Positions 1 through 9,905 of a stretch of DNA of 64,000 nucleotides are shown piece after piece (position 1 is the stretch's first letter; every line of letters starts with the position of its first letter). Made by a program: the position numbers and the translations under genes. Origin of the DNA: Ditylenchus dipsaci (taxonomy: Eukaryota > Nematoda > Chromadorea > Rhabditida > Anguinidae). The notes under the pieces were generated by a model. It ran no database searches. It saw nothing but the letters and a program-made list of their open reading frames with translations, and had not been told where the DNA came from. The stretch is from contig SADC01000916.1 of assembly GCA_004194705.1 (NCBI GenBank), forward strand, positions 1 to 64,000, given 5' to 3'.

Positions 1-200
1 GAATTATGTCAAGGGGAGTGAGTGCGTGCATCTCATTCAAGCCCTCCTTCGGGCGCGCAGGGTGCTCGTTTTCTTGGAATTGAGATGCGCACACCCACAT
101 ACCTTAGACACAAATCACTCGAAAGTGACTCTGGATGCATGAAAAAGCATGCATACCAGAGTTTATTTATGCGGTAGGCCCAGTATTCAAAACTGTGTTT
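1..200. repeat. Dispersed repeat with AATTATGTC / GAGATGCGCACAC ends
   Basis: This is the window-edge part of a foldback-like dispersed repeat. It carries AATTATGTC, a GC-rich hairpin and GAGATGCGCACAC followed by ACCTTAGACA. Bases 81-197 recur in reverse orientation at about 28325-28450. Related copies lie at 21421-21535, 29050-29230 and 51260-51350. I see no credible coding frame. Confidence 0.7.
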
Positions 201-539
201 ACAATCTTCCTCTTCGCACAAAATTGGCCGCTTTTTGGTCTGTTTCTATCCCAGTATAGTCTCAAATCCCTGGGGCATACCAGCACGTTACACTGCAAAT
301 TAAGGCGGTGACCAGCAATTTTTCAAAAATCTTCCTTGTTTTCACTCGTTTTAACTCAAATCTGATATCTATGACCTTATCCTAATTTTAAAAAGTAGGC
401 AGAAACTTTGGCCGGACCAGGTAGAATGCTTGTAAAAAATAGTCAAGAGAGAAAGTGATTGCTGGTCCCCTCTTTAATTTCATTGTATGCCCCTATGAAA
501 ATAGTCAAAAGAGCTACTTTTAAGTGGCCTCAAAACTTA

Positions 540-620
540 ATTTTTCATTGAGTCAAACGGCTGGGAGCGAAACGGCCGGGAGCAAATGGCTCGGGAGCGA
601 AACGGCCCGAAAGCGAAACG
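540..620. repeat. Short tandem repeat, GGGAGCGAAACGGCC-like
   Basis: Imperfect tandem copies of a roughly 15-base unit containing GAGCGAAACGGC. Only one orientation is seen, so it could be one arm of a damaged foldback element. The remaining sequence between 215 and 670 holds nothing I recognise. Confidence 0.6.
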
Positions 621-670
621 TCCTGATCCCTCTATATGCAATTTGTGATTATGAGTCATGCTTGGAATCA

Positions 671-1082
671 CGGCAACAGACAAAGCAACATCAAAACTAT
701 TTTGAAGCCTGACAAAATATTTTTAATGAACATTTGTCGCGCGACAAAATAATTTTTTTGTCATTTTGTCGTGCGACAACGCAACAAATTTCGCTCTTTG
801 TCGCGCGACAGTGCAACAAAAATCATTAATGTCTCGAGAGTAATTTACAATTTAGCAGTCAATTCTAAATTTGAAGATGCGCATATTGATCGGGAACGCT
901 AACCATGAACACCTAAATGAATATCTTGAAAAAAATCCTTCGAAAAATCCGCAAAAGAGCAAAATTTGTTGCAATGTCGCGCGACAAAGAGCGAAATTTG
1001 TTGCATTGTCGCGCGACAAAAAACGTTTGTTTGTAATTTCGTCGCGCGACAATAGTTTTGATGTTGCTTTGTCTGGTTGCCG
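671..1082. mobile_element. Foldback element with GTCGCGCGAC arms
   Basis: The outer ends are inverted: CGGCAACAGACAAAGCAAC at the left and GTTGCTTTGTCTGGTTGCCG at the right. Both arms carry repeats of the self-complementary unit GTCGCGCGAC joined by TTTGTTGCA-like spacers. The centre (about 815-960) is unique AT-rich DNA without a gene. No target-site duplication is evident. Confidence 0.8.
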
Positions 1083-1544
1083 GATCACGTCTAAGATAAG
1101 TGATTGTGCGCATCTCTATTAGAGATTCTCTAACCCAACTCAAAGCCTCTCCAATAGGCTTTTTGAACCCAGTGAATTTCTTCCTCGTCATTACCCCTAA
1201 CTATAAAGCTGAAGCCACCGGATTTTTACACAAACCGGTAACATTCGTCCTTTTACAAGACCGGACATGATTGATCGCAGTACATTATTGGTCGGTTTGC
1301 TTACGCCTGACCCTATTCTTCCTTTTATACTACTTGTACGTTAATGATCGTGTCCAAGTCTCACCTGGGGTCTTTTTTTATTTAATACCTAGTCTATGCA
1401 ATTAGCTATTTTCATCGATTTATAAAGTCGGATTTTCTTGAATTAGAGCCCAAATTTTCTCCTAGAAAACTCATAGGGTAGAGACCTAACTAGCGCCCGT
1501 AAAAGAATTTTTTTTCGATTTTTGATTAAAAATTATCGATTTAA
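1083..1544. other. Non-coding, no recognisable feature
   Basis: AT-rich sequence with no credible reading frame and no obvious repeat arms, apart from a GTGCGCATCTC stretch near 1107 that resembles the dispersed repeat at the window start. Confidence 0.4.
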
Positions 1545-1885
1545 AGGAAAAGTTCTTTAAAAGCCACTTCTGTACCAAAATCTCTTTTTGAATCCGAATC
1601 CGTTGAGATCAGATTAAAATAATTCTTGTGCGCAGAAACAGTGCTATTTGGATTATATCAGATAAAAATTTCGCACCACTTAGCTACTTTAAAGAATATG
1701 TCAGCGCATAAGCATCATTTTGATATGATTTTAATGGATTCGGGTTCACGAAGTGATTTTGATAATAAGGGTGACTTTTCAAAAACTTTCCCTTTAAAAA
1801 TCGATTATTTCCCATCACAAATCGAAAAAAAATTCATGCACGGGCTCGAGTTGGCTGTTTGCCGGCTTATAGAAGCGCTTATAGT
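1545..1885. repeat. Dispersed imperfect palindrome, CCGTTGAGATCAGA family
   Basis: Two half-sites face each other: GAATCCGTTGAGATCAGA on the left and its approximate complement near 1715-1750 on the right, with GCGCACCACTTAGCTACTTT-like sequence in the middle. The same layout occurs at 32325-32590 and at 61500-61860, where a TA-flanked MITE interrupts it. Confidence 0.65.
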
Positions 1886-1946
1886 GCTCAAATGAAAATT
1901 TAAGAATTCTTTTTTAATTTGGTCATTGCTTTTTTTAAGATTCAAT

Positions 1947-2965
1947 ATGCCTATCCAGCGCTATGTTAAGTCGAGACTTGCGCTAACGTTCGCGTCATTT
2001 TCGCAAGCTACATGTATGTTATCTACTTTCAATCGCGAGCGAATCTTCCTAAAATCCAGTAAGTTATTTTTTTCGTACATGTTAGTGTTTTTGTATTTTG
2101 GGTGCTCTTATTCAAGAATACTCTTTAGGTCGGATCAGTTAGGCGTTCAAGCATTTTTACTGGTTCTATTCCTTATGATTCCTCGCTGGACTAAAATCGT
2201 ACAAGTTGATGCGTGGTCGAGGAACTGCTTGCTTGATGGGTGCCAATATTATTGCGCGTTTTCTTTTTGCTTTGCGAAGATCTTTGTGGTTGTCGTGTCG
2301 AGGCTGCTCACTCCAATCCATCAGATGTAGAATTCTGCCTGTACTTCCTGACTTTCTGGGTCACAGTAGCCGACCTTGGTTACGACATTATGGCATTACT
2401 TACGTTTTGATTTTCACAGCTTATTTGTCTTTTCCAGGACATCAAACAAGAAGAGTCTATGTCCAAGTCGCAGAAAATACGGGTTGGTTATTTTCAGACT
2501 TTAAAGATGTTAAATTATGTAGATCGGTCCGTTTTGTTTTTCTGATGCAATATTTTTTGCAAAGACTGGTTTATCTTAGAGGATCAAACATCACAATCCC
2601 CATTAGACTATAGCTGTCACTCATTAAGGTTATGTGCAAACTCTTCCCATTTAAGCCAAAAATTTCGATATGGTTTGCCAACTTTTTCATTTTTATCTTT
2701 CAAGTGTGCATAATTTCAGAAAAATACTGAACTCAATGGAGCACGTTATGAACTTTTTTAAAGTAATTACTGCAGACCTGATAAATTATTTCTTCAACCG
2801 TCCTACTTTGCCTATATGTTCACTTCCGCCAGAAATAATAAAGAAGTTCTTTTATTTCTTGAGGCAGATGACTGCAATAATCTACTTTTTACGACAAAAC
2901 TTCACGCTGAGGTCCTCGTACCACAAATGGACAAATTTCTGAATGCAAGTTTTGTTAAACAATAA
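1947..2965 (+). pseudogene. Putative decayed multi-exon gene, unknown function
   Basis: An ATG at 1947 follows the acceptor-like TTTTTTTAAG by seven bases and opens about 37 codons (MPIQRYVKSRLALTF...) up to a GTAAGT donor at 2059. An AG at 2127-2128 precedes a second coding-like stretch (VGSVRRSSIFTGSIPYDSS...), but this does not join in frame. Further coding-like pieces follow in other frames, for example one rich in hydrophobic residues (FCLYFLTFWVTVADLGYD) near 2330-2395. The best last piece runs from about 2780 to a TAA at 2963-2965 and ends LVPQMDKFLNASFVKQ. The frames cannot be joined without single-base shifts, so I read this as a broken gene or one with poor base accuracy. I do not recognise the family. 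Confidence 0.3.
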
Positions 2966-3517
2966 GCTGATGTGAAAACATGGTCTCAAAGATTATAGCT
3001 ACATTCAAAGATTTTATACAACAAGAAAAAAGTTTAAGCCTTGTGAGTTTCATTGCAGGTAGAAACACACGGACCTGCCGAAAAATTCAGTATTCGGATA
3101 GCTGGGCCTCTTTATTTTAAAATTTTTAGTAAAGCTTAATAAAGACACCAAAAAATTTTATGCTCTACATTGAATCGGAAAACTTTTTTGCGTTACCCCA
3201 GATTTGGAAAAATCTGCATTAAAGTGGCATGCCCGTTCATTTTAAAAGTAAAGGCGGGGGACCGCAAATTTTCTGAATCGTCCCTTTGTTCACTTGTTTT
3301 GCATAAAATCTAATACTAATGACCTTATGCTACTTTTAGACTAGCCAGAAAACTTTAAAAAAATCTATACGAGAACGCATGTAAAAACCTTCGAGAAAGA
3401 AAATAACTGCTGGTACCCCCCCCCCCTTCCCCCCCCCCCTTTTTCTCCATGTCGCGCACGGGCATGTCCCTTTAAAAAGAAAAGTTTTATTGAGATATCA
3501 TTATAATTCCTTTTAAG

Positions 3518-3598
3518 GCACTCGAAGCCAAAGTCAATGTTTTGGAAACAGAATCAAGAGACATGCGACGCAGGATTGCTTTTCTAGAGATGCAATGA
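3518..3598 (+). CDS. Possible terminal exon, short coiled coil
   Basis: After CCTTTTAAG a 26-codon open stretch with heptad-like hydrophobic spacing (ALEAKVNVLETESRDMRRR...) ends in TGA at 3596-3598. ATAATAAAAAG follows shortly and could serve polyadenylation. It may be the last exon of the damaged gene upstream or an isolated remnant. Nothing ties it to a family. Confidence 0.3.
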   Translation, partial: ALEAKVNVLETESRDMRRRIAFLEMQ

Positions 3599-3670
3599 GC
3601 CATTCAACATAATAAAAAGTAAAATGTAAGAGCTTTTTTATTCTCTCGAGATTTCTATTAGCAGGTCTTG

Positions 3671-3912
3671 TTTAAAGGGGCATGCCCACGCTAATAAGAG
3701 GTGGTGCCCGGGAATTCAAACTTTTATCCTAATTATTGAACTTCTGTACGGATTTTTCCACTTGGTTTCTAACAAAACAAGGCCTAGAATTTAATTTTAG
3801 GTATAGTTTCGTTAGAAACCAAGTTGAAAAATCCGTACAGAAGTTCAATGATTAGGAAAAATTTTGAATTCCCGGGCACCACCACTTATTAGCGTGGGCA
3901 TACCCCTTTAAA
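3671..3912. mobile_element. Palindromic MITE, TTTAAAGGGGCATGCCCAC ends
   Basis: Near-perfect 242-bp palindrome running from TTTAAAGGGGCATGCCCACG to its complement. The arms include CCGTACAGAAGTTCAATGAT. A related internal block recurs at 28801-28912 inside another element. No coding capacity. Confidence 0.85.
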
Positions 3913-3940
3913 AGTCATCTGTTGACGTTTAACCAGTATA

Positions 3941-4179
3941 CCGTATAACCTCTATTAAACGGGCACCCCTACAAATAACGTTTTTCATATTTGCTTTGCT
4001 TTTTTAACCCAATATTGTTTAATTTTCGAAAAAGACGACCACTCATTTTGTAGAGCTTCACAAACTCTACAAAATAAGTGGTCGTCCGTTTCGGAAATAA
4101 ACAATATTGGGGTTAAAAAAGCAAAGCAAATATGAAAAACGTTAACTGTAGGGGTGCCCGTTTAATAGAGGTTATACGG
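3941..4179. mobile_element. Palindromic MITE with CCGTATAACC ends and TA duplication
   Basis: The ends CCGTATAACCTCTATTAAAC and the complement GTTTAATAGAGGTTATACGG are flanked by TA on both sides. The arms are about 110 bp with few mismatches, so the whole sequence could fold into one hairpin. It is a member of the TACCGTATTT-type group also found at 34490, 40204 and 40846. Confidence 0.85.
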
Positions 4180-4559
4180 TATTACAGATGACCGCTTTTC
4201 CGATATTTTTTTGCTGCATTAGAGAAGCTCGCTTAGCAAAAAACACTAAAATTTAATATTACCTAATCTGATTATGATGTTACCAGGTTTTCTGTTCATA
4301 ATGCACGAATCGGTTATTGATAACAACCTTAAAGAAAACTCTAACCCGAGTTCACCGAAAACTCCGAAAACCGAAAATTGACGAGTGACCTGTATACTCT
4401 CACCCACCAAATATTAGCTTCACTAAGTGAATGAGGTTACTACCTTTCCTAAATTTTCAGGTGTTACTTTGCCTATGTAAACTTACCGGGGGTCCTGAAC
4501 ACGTAGGTTGTGGCCACGACTCGATGCGATGGTTGGAGCATCTTGTATAGGCAAAGGAT

Positions 4560-4767
4560 TCGGAGGGCTTGGTTGGTCAAAGCTGACTATAGGTCCTTTC
4601 CACAAGGTACAGTTTTTTTCACCTGTGGTTCTTAATGCTAATAAGTCCTCTTCTTACAGAATTTCACTACAGTGATCGGTCTAAATGGAAGGGGCAAAAG
4701 CAATGTTATCGATGCGCTTCTCTTTGTATTCGACACGACCAGACGTCAAGATCTGCTTGCCTTGTAA
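4560..4767 (+). pseudogene. SMC4: SMC4 (condensin ATPase) N-terminal fragment
   Basis: Two exon pieces can be joined across a 53-base intron (4607-4659, GTAC...TTACAG). The first ends TIGPFHK and the second reads [18 protein letters not shown] followed by ALLFVF. This is the Walker A (P-loop) region of SMC4, where the family has IGPFHK, FTAVVGPNGSGKSNVID and LLFVFG-like sequence. Here the P-loop P is L and the S is R (GLNGRGKS). After FVF the frame loses similarity and stops at TAA 4765-4767. An ATG at 4301 opens a Ser/Pro-rich peptide ending at 4381 that might be the old N terminus, but nothing links it. The coiled-coil, hinge and Walker B parts of SMC4 are absent, so this is a fragment. Confidence 0.7.
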
Positions 4768-5377
4768 TCTGCGCCGTCCCATTTGGAATACACAGAAAAT
4801 CTTTCACATTGAGTTGCGAAAACCGTTGATTTGAATCCTTTAAAGGTACTATTTATTTGGTTGTGACCGATTTACTGGATGTATTGTCTAGGTCATTGAG
4901 GGTGTGAAGCAGCTATCCGAAAGGCTAATAATTGTCAATGGCTGTGACGAAATAAGGTATAGGTTACTTTATAGTTTTAATTAAAGTCTTGCGTTTAGTA
5001 AAGAGGCTCAGTACAATTCAACTCTGTTGATGAATATCCTTCTGCGGTCTGTCTTGTCATCAAAAGAAGTTGCAATGAATCATCGGCTGAGTGAAGAAGC
5101 TTTGGAATGGCTGTTGGGAGAAGTGGAAGTTCGATTCAATCAGGCTATTGGTCAACCTGGTGTGTAGTCTATGTTATTTTCTGAGGCATGTTTTTCTCAT
5201 TTATAGGTGAAATGGTTGGTGCTCTGTCTTCTCAGAGCTTGGGAGAGCCTGCCACTCAGATGACTCTGAATACTTTCCACTATGCTGGTATGAATTAAAT
5301 TTGTTATGATGGACTTTGGCTATATTACCTGGTTTTAGGTGTGTGCCAAGAACGTGACTCTGGTAGTGCCTCGTCTG

Positions 5378-5526
5378 AAGGAAATCATCAACGTTTCGAA
5401 GAATCCCAAGACACCGTCTCTGACTGTTTCTGCAGGTATCTTCTGCTCTTTGAATTTAAATTAGGCATTCTTAATCTTTTTCGATCTAGGGAGCTGCCGC
5501 AAAGGATGCTGAGAAGGCCAAGGATG
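5378..5526 (+). repeat. Left copy of 150-bp direct repeat in the RPB1 copy
   Basis: This stretch covers [17 protein letters not shown], the following intron, and the start of the next exon (AAKDAEKAKD). It recurs at 6387-6536 with few substitutions, including within the intron. It lacks two bases in CTGACTGTTTCTGCAG, where the other copy has CTGACTGTGTTTCTGCAG, so this copy is frameshifted. The two copies bracket the misplaced active-site block. Confidence 0.9.
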
Positions 5527-6386
5527 GTTAACCGGCAGCCGACTCTTCACAAGATGTCTATGATGGGTCATAAAATAAAGGTTTTTTCCAATGCCTCTCT
5601 TATCTCTTCTTTTAACCATGCATTTAGGTGCTGCCCTGGTCGACTTTTCGAATGAATCTTTCTGTTACCACTCCCTACATTGCGGACCTTGTTGGAGACG
5701 AAATGAATTTGCATCTTCCCCAGTCGTTGGAAACTCGCGCTGAAATCGGTGAATTGGCAATGGTAACTTTTCTTTGGTTTTCTGCATCTTGTCATAGCCT
5801 CTTCTAGGCACATCGACAGTTGCTTACTCCGCAAGCCAATAAGCCGGTGATGGGAATTGTGCAAGATACTTTGACTGCCGTTCGGATGATGACTAAGAGA
5901 GATGTTTTCATTGAATTGCCCAGACTGATGGACCTGCTCATGCATTTGCCTACATGGAATGGAAGTATTCTTAAACCAGCAATACTGAGATCGAAGCCTC
6001 TGTGGACGGGAAAGCAAATGTTTACGATGATCATTCCTGGTTAGATATTTAGCAAGATTCGTATCTATTTGGAGCTTTTAATTCTTAGGTTCCGTCGATT
6101 GCGAATGAACTCATTCAACTCATCCTGATGATGAAGTGAGTCACCTGTTTTAAATTTTTATTGTGCTCACTTATCATTGTAGGATACCGGACCATACAAG
6201 TGGATATCACCAGGCGACACCAAAGTGCTTATTGCTAATAGAGAATTGATTTCGGGAATTATTTGCTCAAAGACTCTGGGGAGATCTTCAGGAAATTTGT
6301 TGCATGCAAGCATTTGGAATTTTAGTTTTCTATTCTAGTTATGACTTCTAGGTGGTTGCGTTGGAAGTGGGACATGAAGTGGCTGC
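5527..6386 (+). pseudogene. RPB1: RPB1 active-site block in the wrong position
   Basis: The block encodes [100 protein letters not shown] and LEVGHE. In RPB1 these lie several hundred residues upstream of the GEMVGAL region, yet here they follow it. The invariant NADFDGD metal-binding motif reads IADLVGD: the middle of the three catalytic aspartates is valine (GTT where GAT is expected). Introns of about 45-50 bases are kept at 5762-5805 and near 6041-6090, so this came from genomic DNA, not from a spliced transcript. Confidence 0.9.
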
Positions 6387-6536
6387 AAGGAAGTCATCAA
6401 CGTTTCGAAGATCCCAAGACACCGTCTCTGACTGTGTTTCTGCAGGTATCTTCTGCTCTTTAAATTTAAGTTAGTCATTCTTAATCTTTTTTGATCTAAA
6501 GAGCTGCCGCAAAGGATGCTGAGAAGACCAAGGATG
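6387..6536 (+). repeat. Right copy of 150-bp direct repeat in the RPB1 copy
   Basis: Matches 5378-5526, including the 50-base intron. It has its own one-base deletion (AAGATCCCAAG where the left copy has AAGAATCCCAAG), so neither copy keeps the frame. From here RPB1 continues in normal order to the carboxy-terminal tail. Confidence 0.9.
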
Positions 6537-7747
6537 TATTGTGCAAGTTGGAGCATACATTTTGTGGAAGGTCACCTCGAACACTATGATGCTGATCCGA
6601 CGAACAGGTAATCGGTTTAGTCTCATTTTATTCGCTTACCCGCTTGTTTTAGATGTATCGAAGAAGACCGTGACTGGCTGAGCATTTACGAAGAGATGCC
6701 CGACTTCAACCTGATAGTCCTTGGCTGCTGAGACTTGAGTTGGATCGCAAGCGAATGACGGACAAGAAGTTGAGCATGGAAGCTGTGGCCGAGAAAATTC
6801 ACGCTGCATTTGGAGAAGATCTCAAAGTTGTCTTTGCCGACGACAATGCGGAGAAGTTGGTGTTTCATCTTCGGCTCAGTAGTCAGGCAGGCAAAGATAG
6901 CGAGGTTTGTCGACGCTGCTTATGAATATTAAAATTAACGTTTGATATTTAAGGAACAAATTGATAAAATGGAGGATGACGTCTTTCTGCGTTGCATTGA
7001 AACCAATTTGCTGAGTGATCTTACTCTACAGGGTACTATGATTTCGGTTCTACTGATGATTACATTGTCTCATTGCAGATGTTGACTCAATTTCTAAAGT
7101 TTACATGCACAAGCCCATAACAGAAGATAAAAGCATGTTTGTATCACTGAGGATGGAGGCATTAAAATGGTTGCCGAGTGGATCTTGGAACAGATGGTAC
7201 CGCTCTGTTGGAGGTACTTTTGTTCGGTTTATTATTGTAATCATCCTTTTGACCAATGTTATCAGGTGCTGAGTGAACCCACCGTTGATCCAGTGCAAAC
7301 TTACAGCAACGAGATTTGTGAAATCTTTTCCGTGCTAGGTATTGAAGCTGCAAGAAAGGCAATTGAGCGAGAAATGAATCATGTCATCAGTTTTGACGCC
7401 TCTTACGTCAACTACCGACATTTGGCTCTGCTGTGTGATGTGATGACTACGAAAGGTAATGCTATTAGACTGTGCGTGTTTTTCCCACCAATTCAACCTT
7501 CATCTAGGACATTTGATGGCCATCACTCGGCATGGGATCAACAGGCAGGAAGTAGGCGCTTTGATGCGATGCACTTTCGAGGAAACAGTGGACATTCTGG
7601 TTGAGGCAGCTATTCATTGTGAAATCGATCCGGTCAAAGGCGAGTTTACTTACTTCCTGTGTTTCTATGTGCTTTTATCCTCGAAGTTTCAGGTGTGTCT
7701 GAAAATATCATGCTTGATCAGCTGGAAGTCAGCTGGCTTATGGTACG

Positions 7748-8131
7748 ATGTCTCCAGCTCACAATCCATTGGCGCTAATTTATAGTCCAGCGTCTCCTGC
7801 ATACAGTCCTGATTCTCTTGCATACAGCCCTACGTCTCCTTCATACAGCCCGACTTTACCAGCCTATAGTCCGACTTCTCCAGCTAACAGCCCGACTTCT
7901 CCGGCATACAGTCTGACTTCTCCTGCGTACACTCCATCTTTGCCGATCTACAGTCCGTCTTCGCCTGTCTACACTCCTTCTTCTCTGGTCTACACTCCGT
8001 TTTCTCCTGTCTACGGCACATCGTCGCCAATGTACAGCCCGTCTTCACCGGTGTACAGGCCGTCTTCACCAGTCTACAGCCCGAATTCTCCAACGTACAG
8101 TCCCTCGGCATCTAATCAGTCTCCAAAGTGA
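7748..8131 (+). pseudogene. RPB1: RPB1 carboxy-terminal heptad domain
   Basis: About fifteen heptads of the YSPTSPS type, many altered ([42 protein letters not shown]), end in [11 protein letters not shown] and TGA at 8129-8131. In RNA polymerase II this tail is phosphorylated on Ser2, Ser5 and Ser7 and recruits capping, splicing and polyadenylation factors. The frame is offset by one base from the preceding exon, which itself runs into a stop near 7778. The linker usually found between the last core segment and the tail is almost absent. Confidence 0.9.
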
Positions 8132-8165
8132 AATATATTGTTATTGTTGATGTTATTATGAATTG

Positions 8166-8171
8166 AATAAA
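8166..8171 (+). terminator. Polyadenylation signal AATAAA after RPB1 tail
   Basis: AATAAA lies 35 bases after the stop. The same 3' flank (TTGTTATTGTTGATGTTATT followed by GAATTGAATAAAG) accompanies the tail duplicate at 13667, so it was copied together with coding sequence. Confidence 0.7.
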
Positions 8172-8276
8172 GCTTGGTTTTGTTGGCGGTCCCGTTTTTG
8201 CAATAGACACTCGTCCCTTTTTCTGTGGTTCTCTAGGCTGTAGGTGACACTTAATTCTAGGTATGGGTCTAAAACT

Positions 8277-8429
8277 ATTCATTGTACGGACATTTTCAAC
8301 TTCCTCTACGTGAACCGTAACAATTACTGAAAAATTATCGTAAATTTATCTTACGTGTGACAAATTTGATTTTTACGATAAACTGTTCTCTAATTCAGGA
8401 AGGAATTTGAAAATGTCCGTACGATGAAT
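8277..8429. mobile_element. Short inverted-repeat element, ATTCATTGTACGGACATTTTC
   Basis: The left end ATTCATTGTACGGACATT is complemented by AATGTCCGTACGATGAAT at the right, and the rest of the arms pair weakly. About 150 bp with no coding capacity. Confidence 0.7.
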
Positions 8430-9281
8430 TGGGTGTACGCCGTTAGATATGTATCGCTTATCTTACATTGAATCTATTGATACCATTCGACGCAGAATAG
8501 TGGGTTTCCATCATTGAAAATGCCATATTGGGATTGGTTTTGTAAAAAAAGTTATGGACACTTGAAAGTTACTAAAGCCGCAGGAAGACCAAGGCATTTT
8601 TAGTTGAGTTTTGGATTACCTTGAGGGACCAAGGCCTACATAACGGTTCGAATGGTGTAGATGCCTTCTTTCTTCCTCCATAATAGGAAATTTGTAGTTG
8701 CTTACGTGGTATGAATTTTATTTCCTATCAGGCTCGATGTTATCAGTAATTAACCTTCATAGTCGAAGGAGCTGTATTAATCTAGCCGGAATTGTGCTGA
8801 AAATGGGTTGAGGTAGAAGCGTCTTTGTCGTTAACCTAATTTTCAGCATCTAGTGTGGTTTGGCCTATCAACCTCAGGAACTGATTTTAATGGTTTTCCA
8901 AGCAGTTCTTTATCGCTAAAAACGATACCCTGACTTCGGTAGGAAAGGTAAAACAAAACTTAATTAATACTTTGCAGGCTATCCAACTAGACATTCGGAA
9001 GGTCACCTAATGGTAGTAACTTGCTGACAACGGATTTTGACTAACTAAAGCTTAATTGTGCTATTTACAAACTATTTTAGGCACACAAGTCTGACTTGAA
9101 AAAAATAATTTAACCTAGAACTTGCATCTCTGAAAATTTCCTGTTCGAAGCTCAAACTAGTAATTTTCGACATGCTCCGACTTCATTGTGAACACGAGTG
9201 GTGGATGCAGGTGTAGGAATGGAATCGGTATTTCTAGGCAGTTCTAAGACCAGTCTAGCATGTCTTATGAACTGAATTTTT
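8430..9281. other. Non-coding stretch with one short hairpin
   Basis: No gene is seen. Bases 8795-8848 can form an imperfect stem: TGCTGAAAATGGGTTGAGG pairs with CGTTAACCTAATTTTCAGCA across a 15-base loop. The dispersed phrase GACCAAGGC occurs twice (near 8588 and 8627), as in many other repeats here. Confidence 0.45.
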
Positions 9282-9532
9282 GGCGCTACTATAGAATACC
9301 CCCCCCCCCCCCCCCCCAAAAAATCCGACCTTATAAAATCGCTGTAACTACCCTTGCAAACAACAAGTTTAGGCTTAGCCCTTAGGCTTGGGGTAGGCCA
9401 GCGTACGGAAGTTGTGACTAATGAAGAGTTTGCGCACATTTTCCGGGGTCTGGACATATATTTGGGTACTTTTTACTTAAGTTTTAAAAGGTCGGATTTT
9501 TTGGGGGGGGGGGGTATTCTATAGTAGGGTCG
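9282..9532. mobile_element. GGCGCTACT / poly-C foldback element
   Basis: The left end GGCGCTACTATAGAATAC is followed by a long C run. The right end is a G run followed by GTATTCTATAGTAGGGTCG. The interior contains GTAGGCCAGCGTACGGAAGT, also present at about 55585-55605 and, reversed and diverged, at about 39990 and 40420. Same group as 39885, 40295, 57053 and 60718. Confidence 0.75.
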
Positions 9533-9689
9533 AATTTTTTATTTTTTTAGCTTTTAATTTCTCGATTTTTCTAAAGACGGCCTATTTCTCTACTGATGCG
9601 ACGTACCGTATTTCTTTTAATAACTGAGCATGCCCAGTTATTATTCAACTGGGATTATCGATCCAAAATGGTCTTAAAGGGGGGGGGAC

Positions 9690-9905
9690 TTTATATACGC
9701 ATCGCCCTAGGTTACAGGTTCGACTATCACTTGGTGCAAACTTGTTTTTTTCCTTTTATTTACAAGTTTAGTGTCAAAATGTTGCTAAGGTTCTGGCTTT
9801 CATACGAGCCATTATACAGATAAAAAGTTAGTATAAAAATAGAGCTCAAATTTGAAAAACATTGAACCATGTCCAATTCCATGACACCTTCAACAGGACT
9901 ATCCA
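9690..9905 (+). repeat. tRNA-derived SINE copy
   Basis: Head TATACGCATCGCCCTAGGTT runs into a B-box-like GGTTCGACTATCACTTGGTG. It is followed by the family body (TTTTATTTACAAGTTTAGTG, then a region ending CAACAGGACTATCCAGAAC). Sister copies are at 18110, 19340, 20375 and, reversed, 58130. No coding capacity. Confidence 0.7.

Larger units (their letters stand above)
4892..8131 (+). pseudogene. RPB1: RNA polymerase II largest subunit, partial scrambled copy
   Basis: Exons separated by introns of about 45-60 bases encode recognisable RPB1 segments. In order: VIEGVKQLSERLIIVNG and [19 protein letters not shown] (4892-5159); [18 protein letters not shown] (5207-5287); [19 protein letters not shown] (5339-5435); a misplaced active-site block (5527-6386); then [81 protein letters not shown]; and the heptad tail. 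The amino-terminal part of RPB1 is missing apart from the misplaced block. Reading requires several small frameshifts, for example near 5340, 5425, 6408, 6705, 7030, 7142, 7190 and 7735. The intron at 7640-7692 begins GC (GCGAGT) and ends CAG. The catalytic aspartate cluster is damaged (see the inserted block). I infer a non-functional partial duplicate. Assembly or base errors could explain the indels but not the block order. Confidence 0.9.

Noticed and set aside
7884..8111. Minus-strand frame opposite the RPB1 tail
   Set aside because: It is the shadow of the heptad repeats, with a periodic composition forced by the opposite strand.
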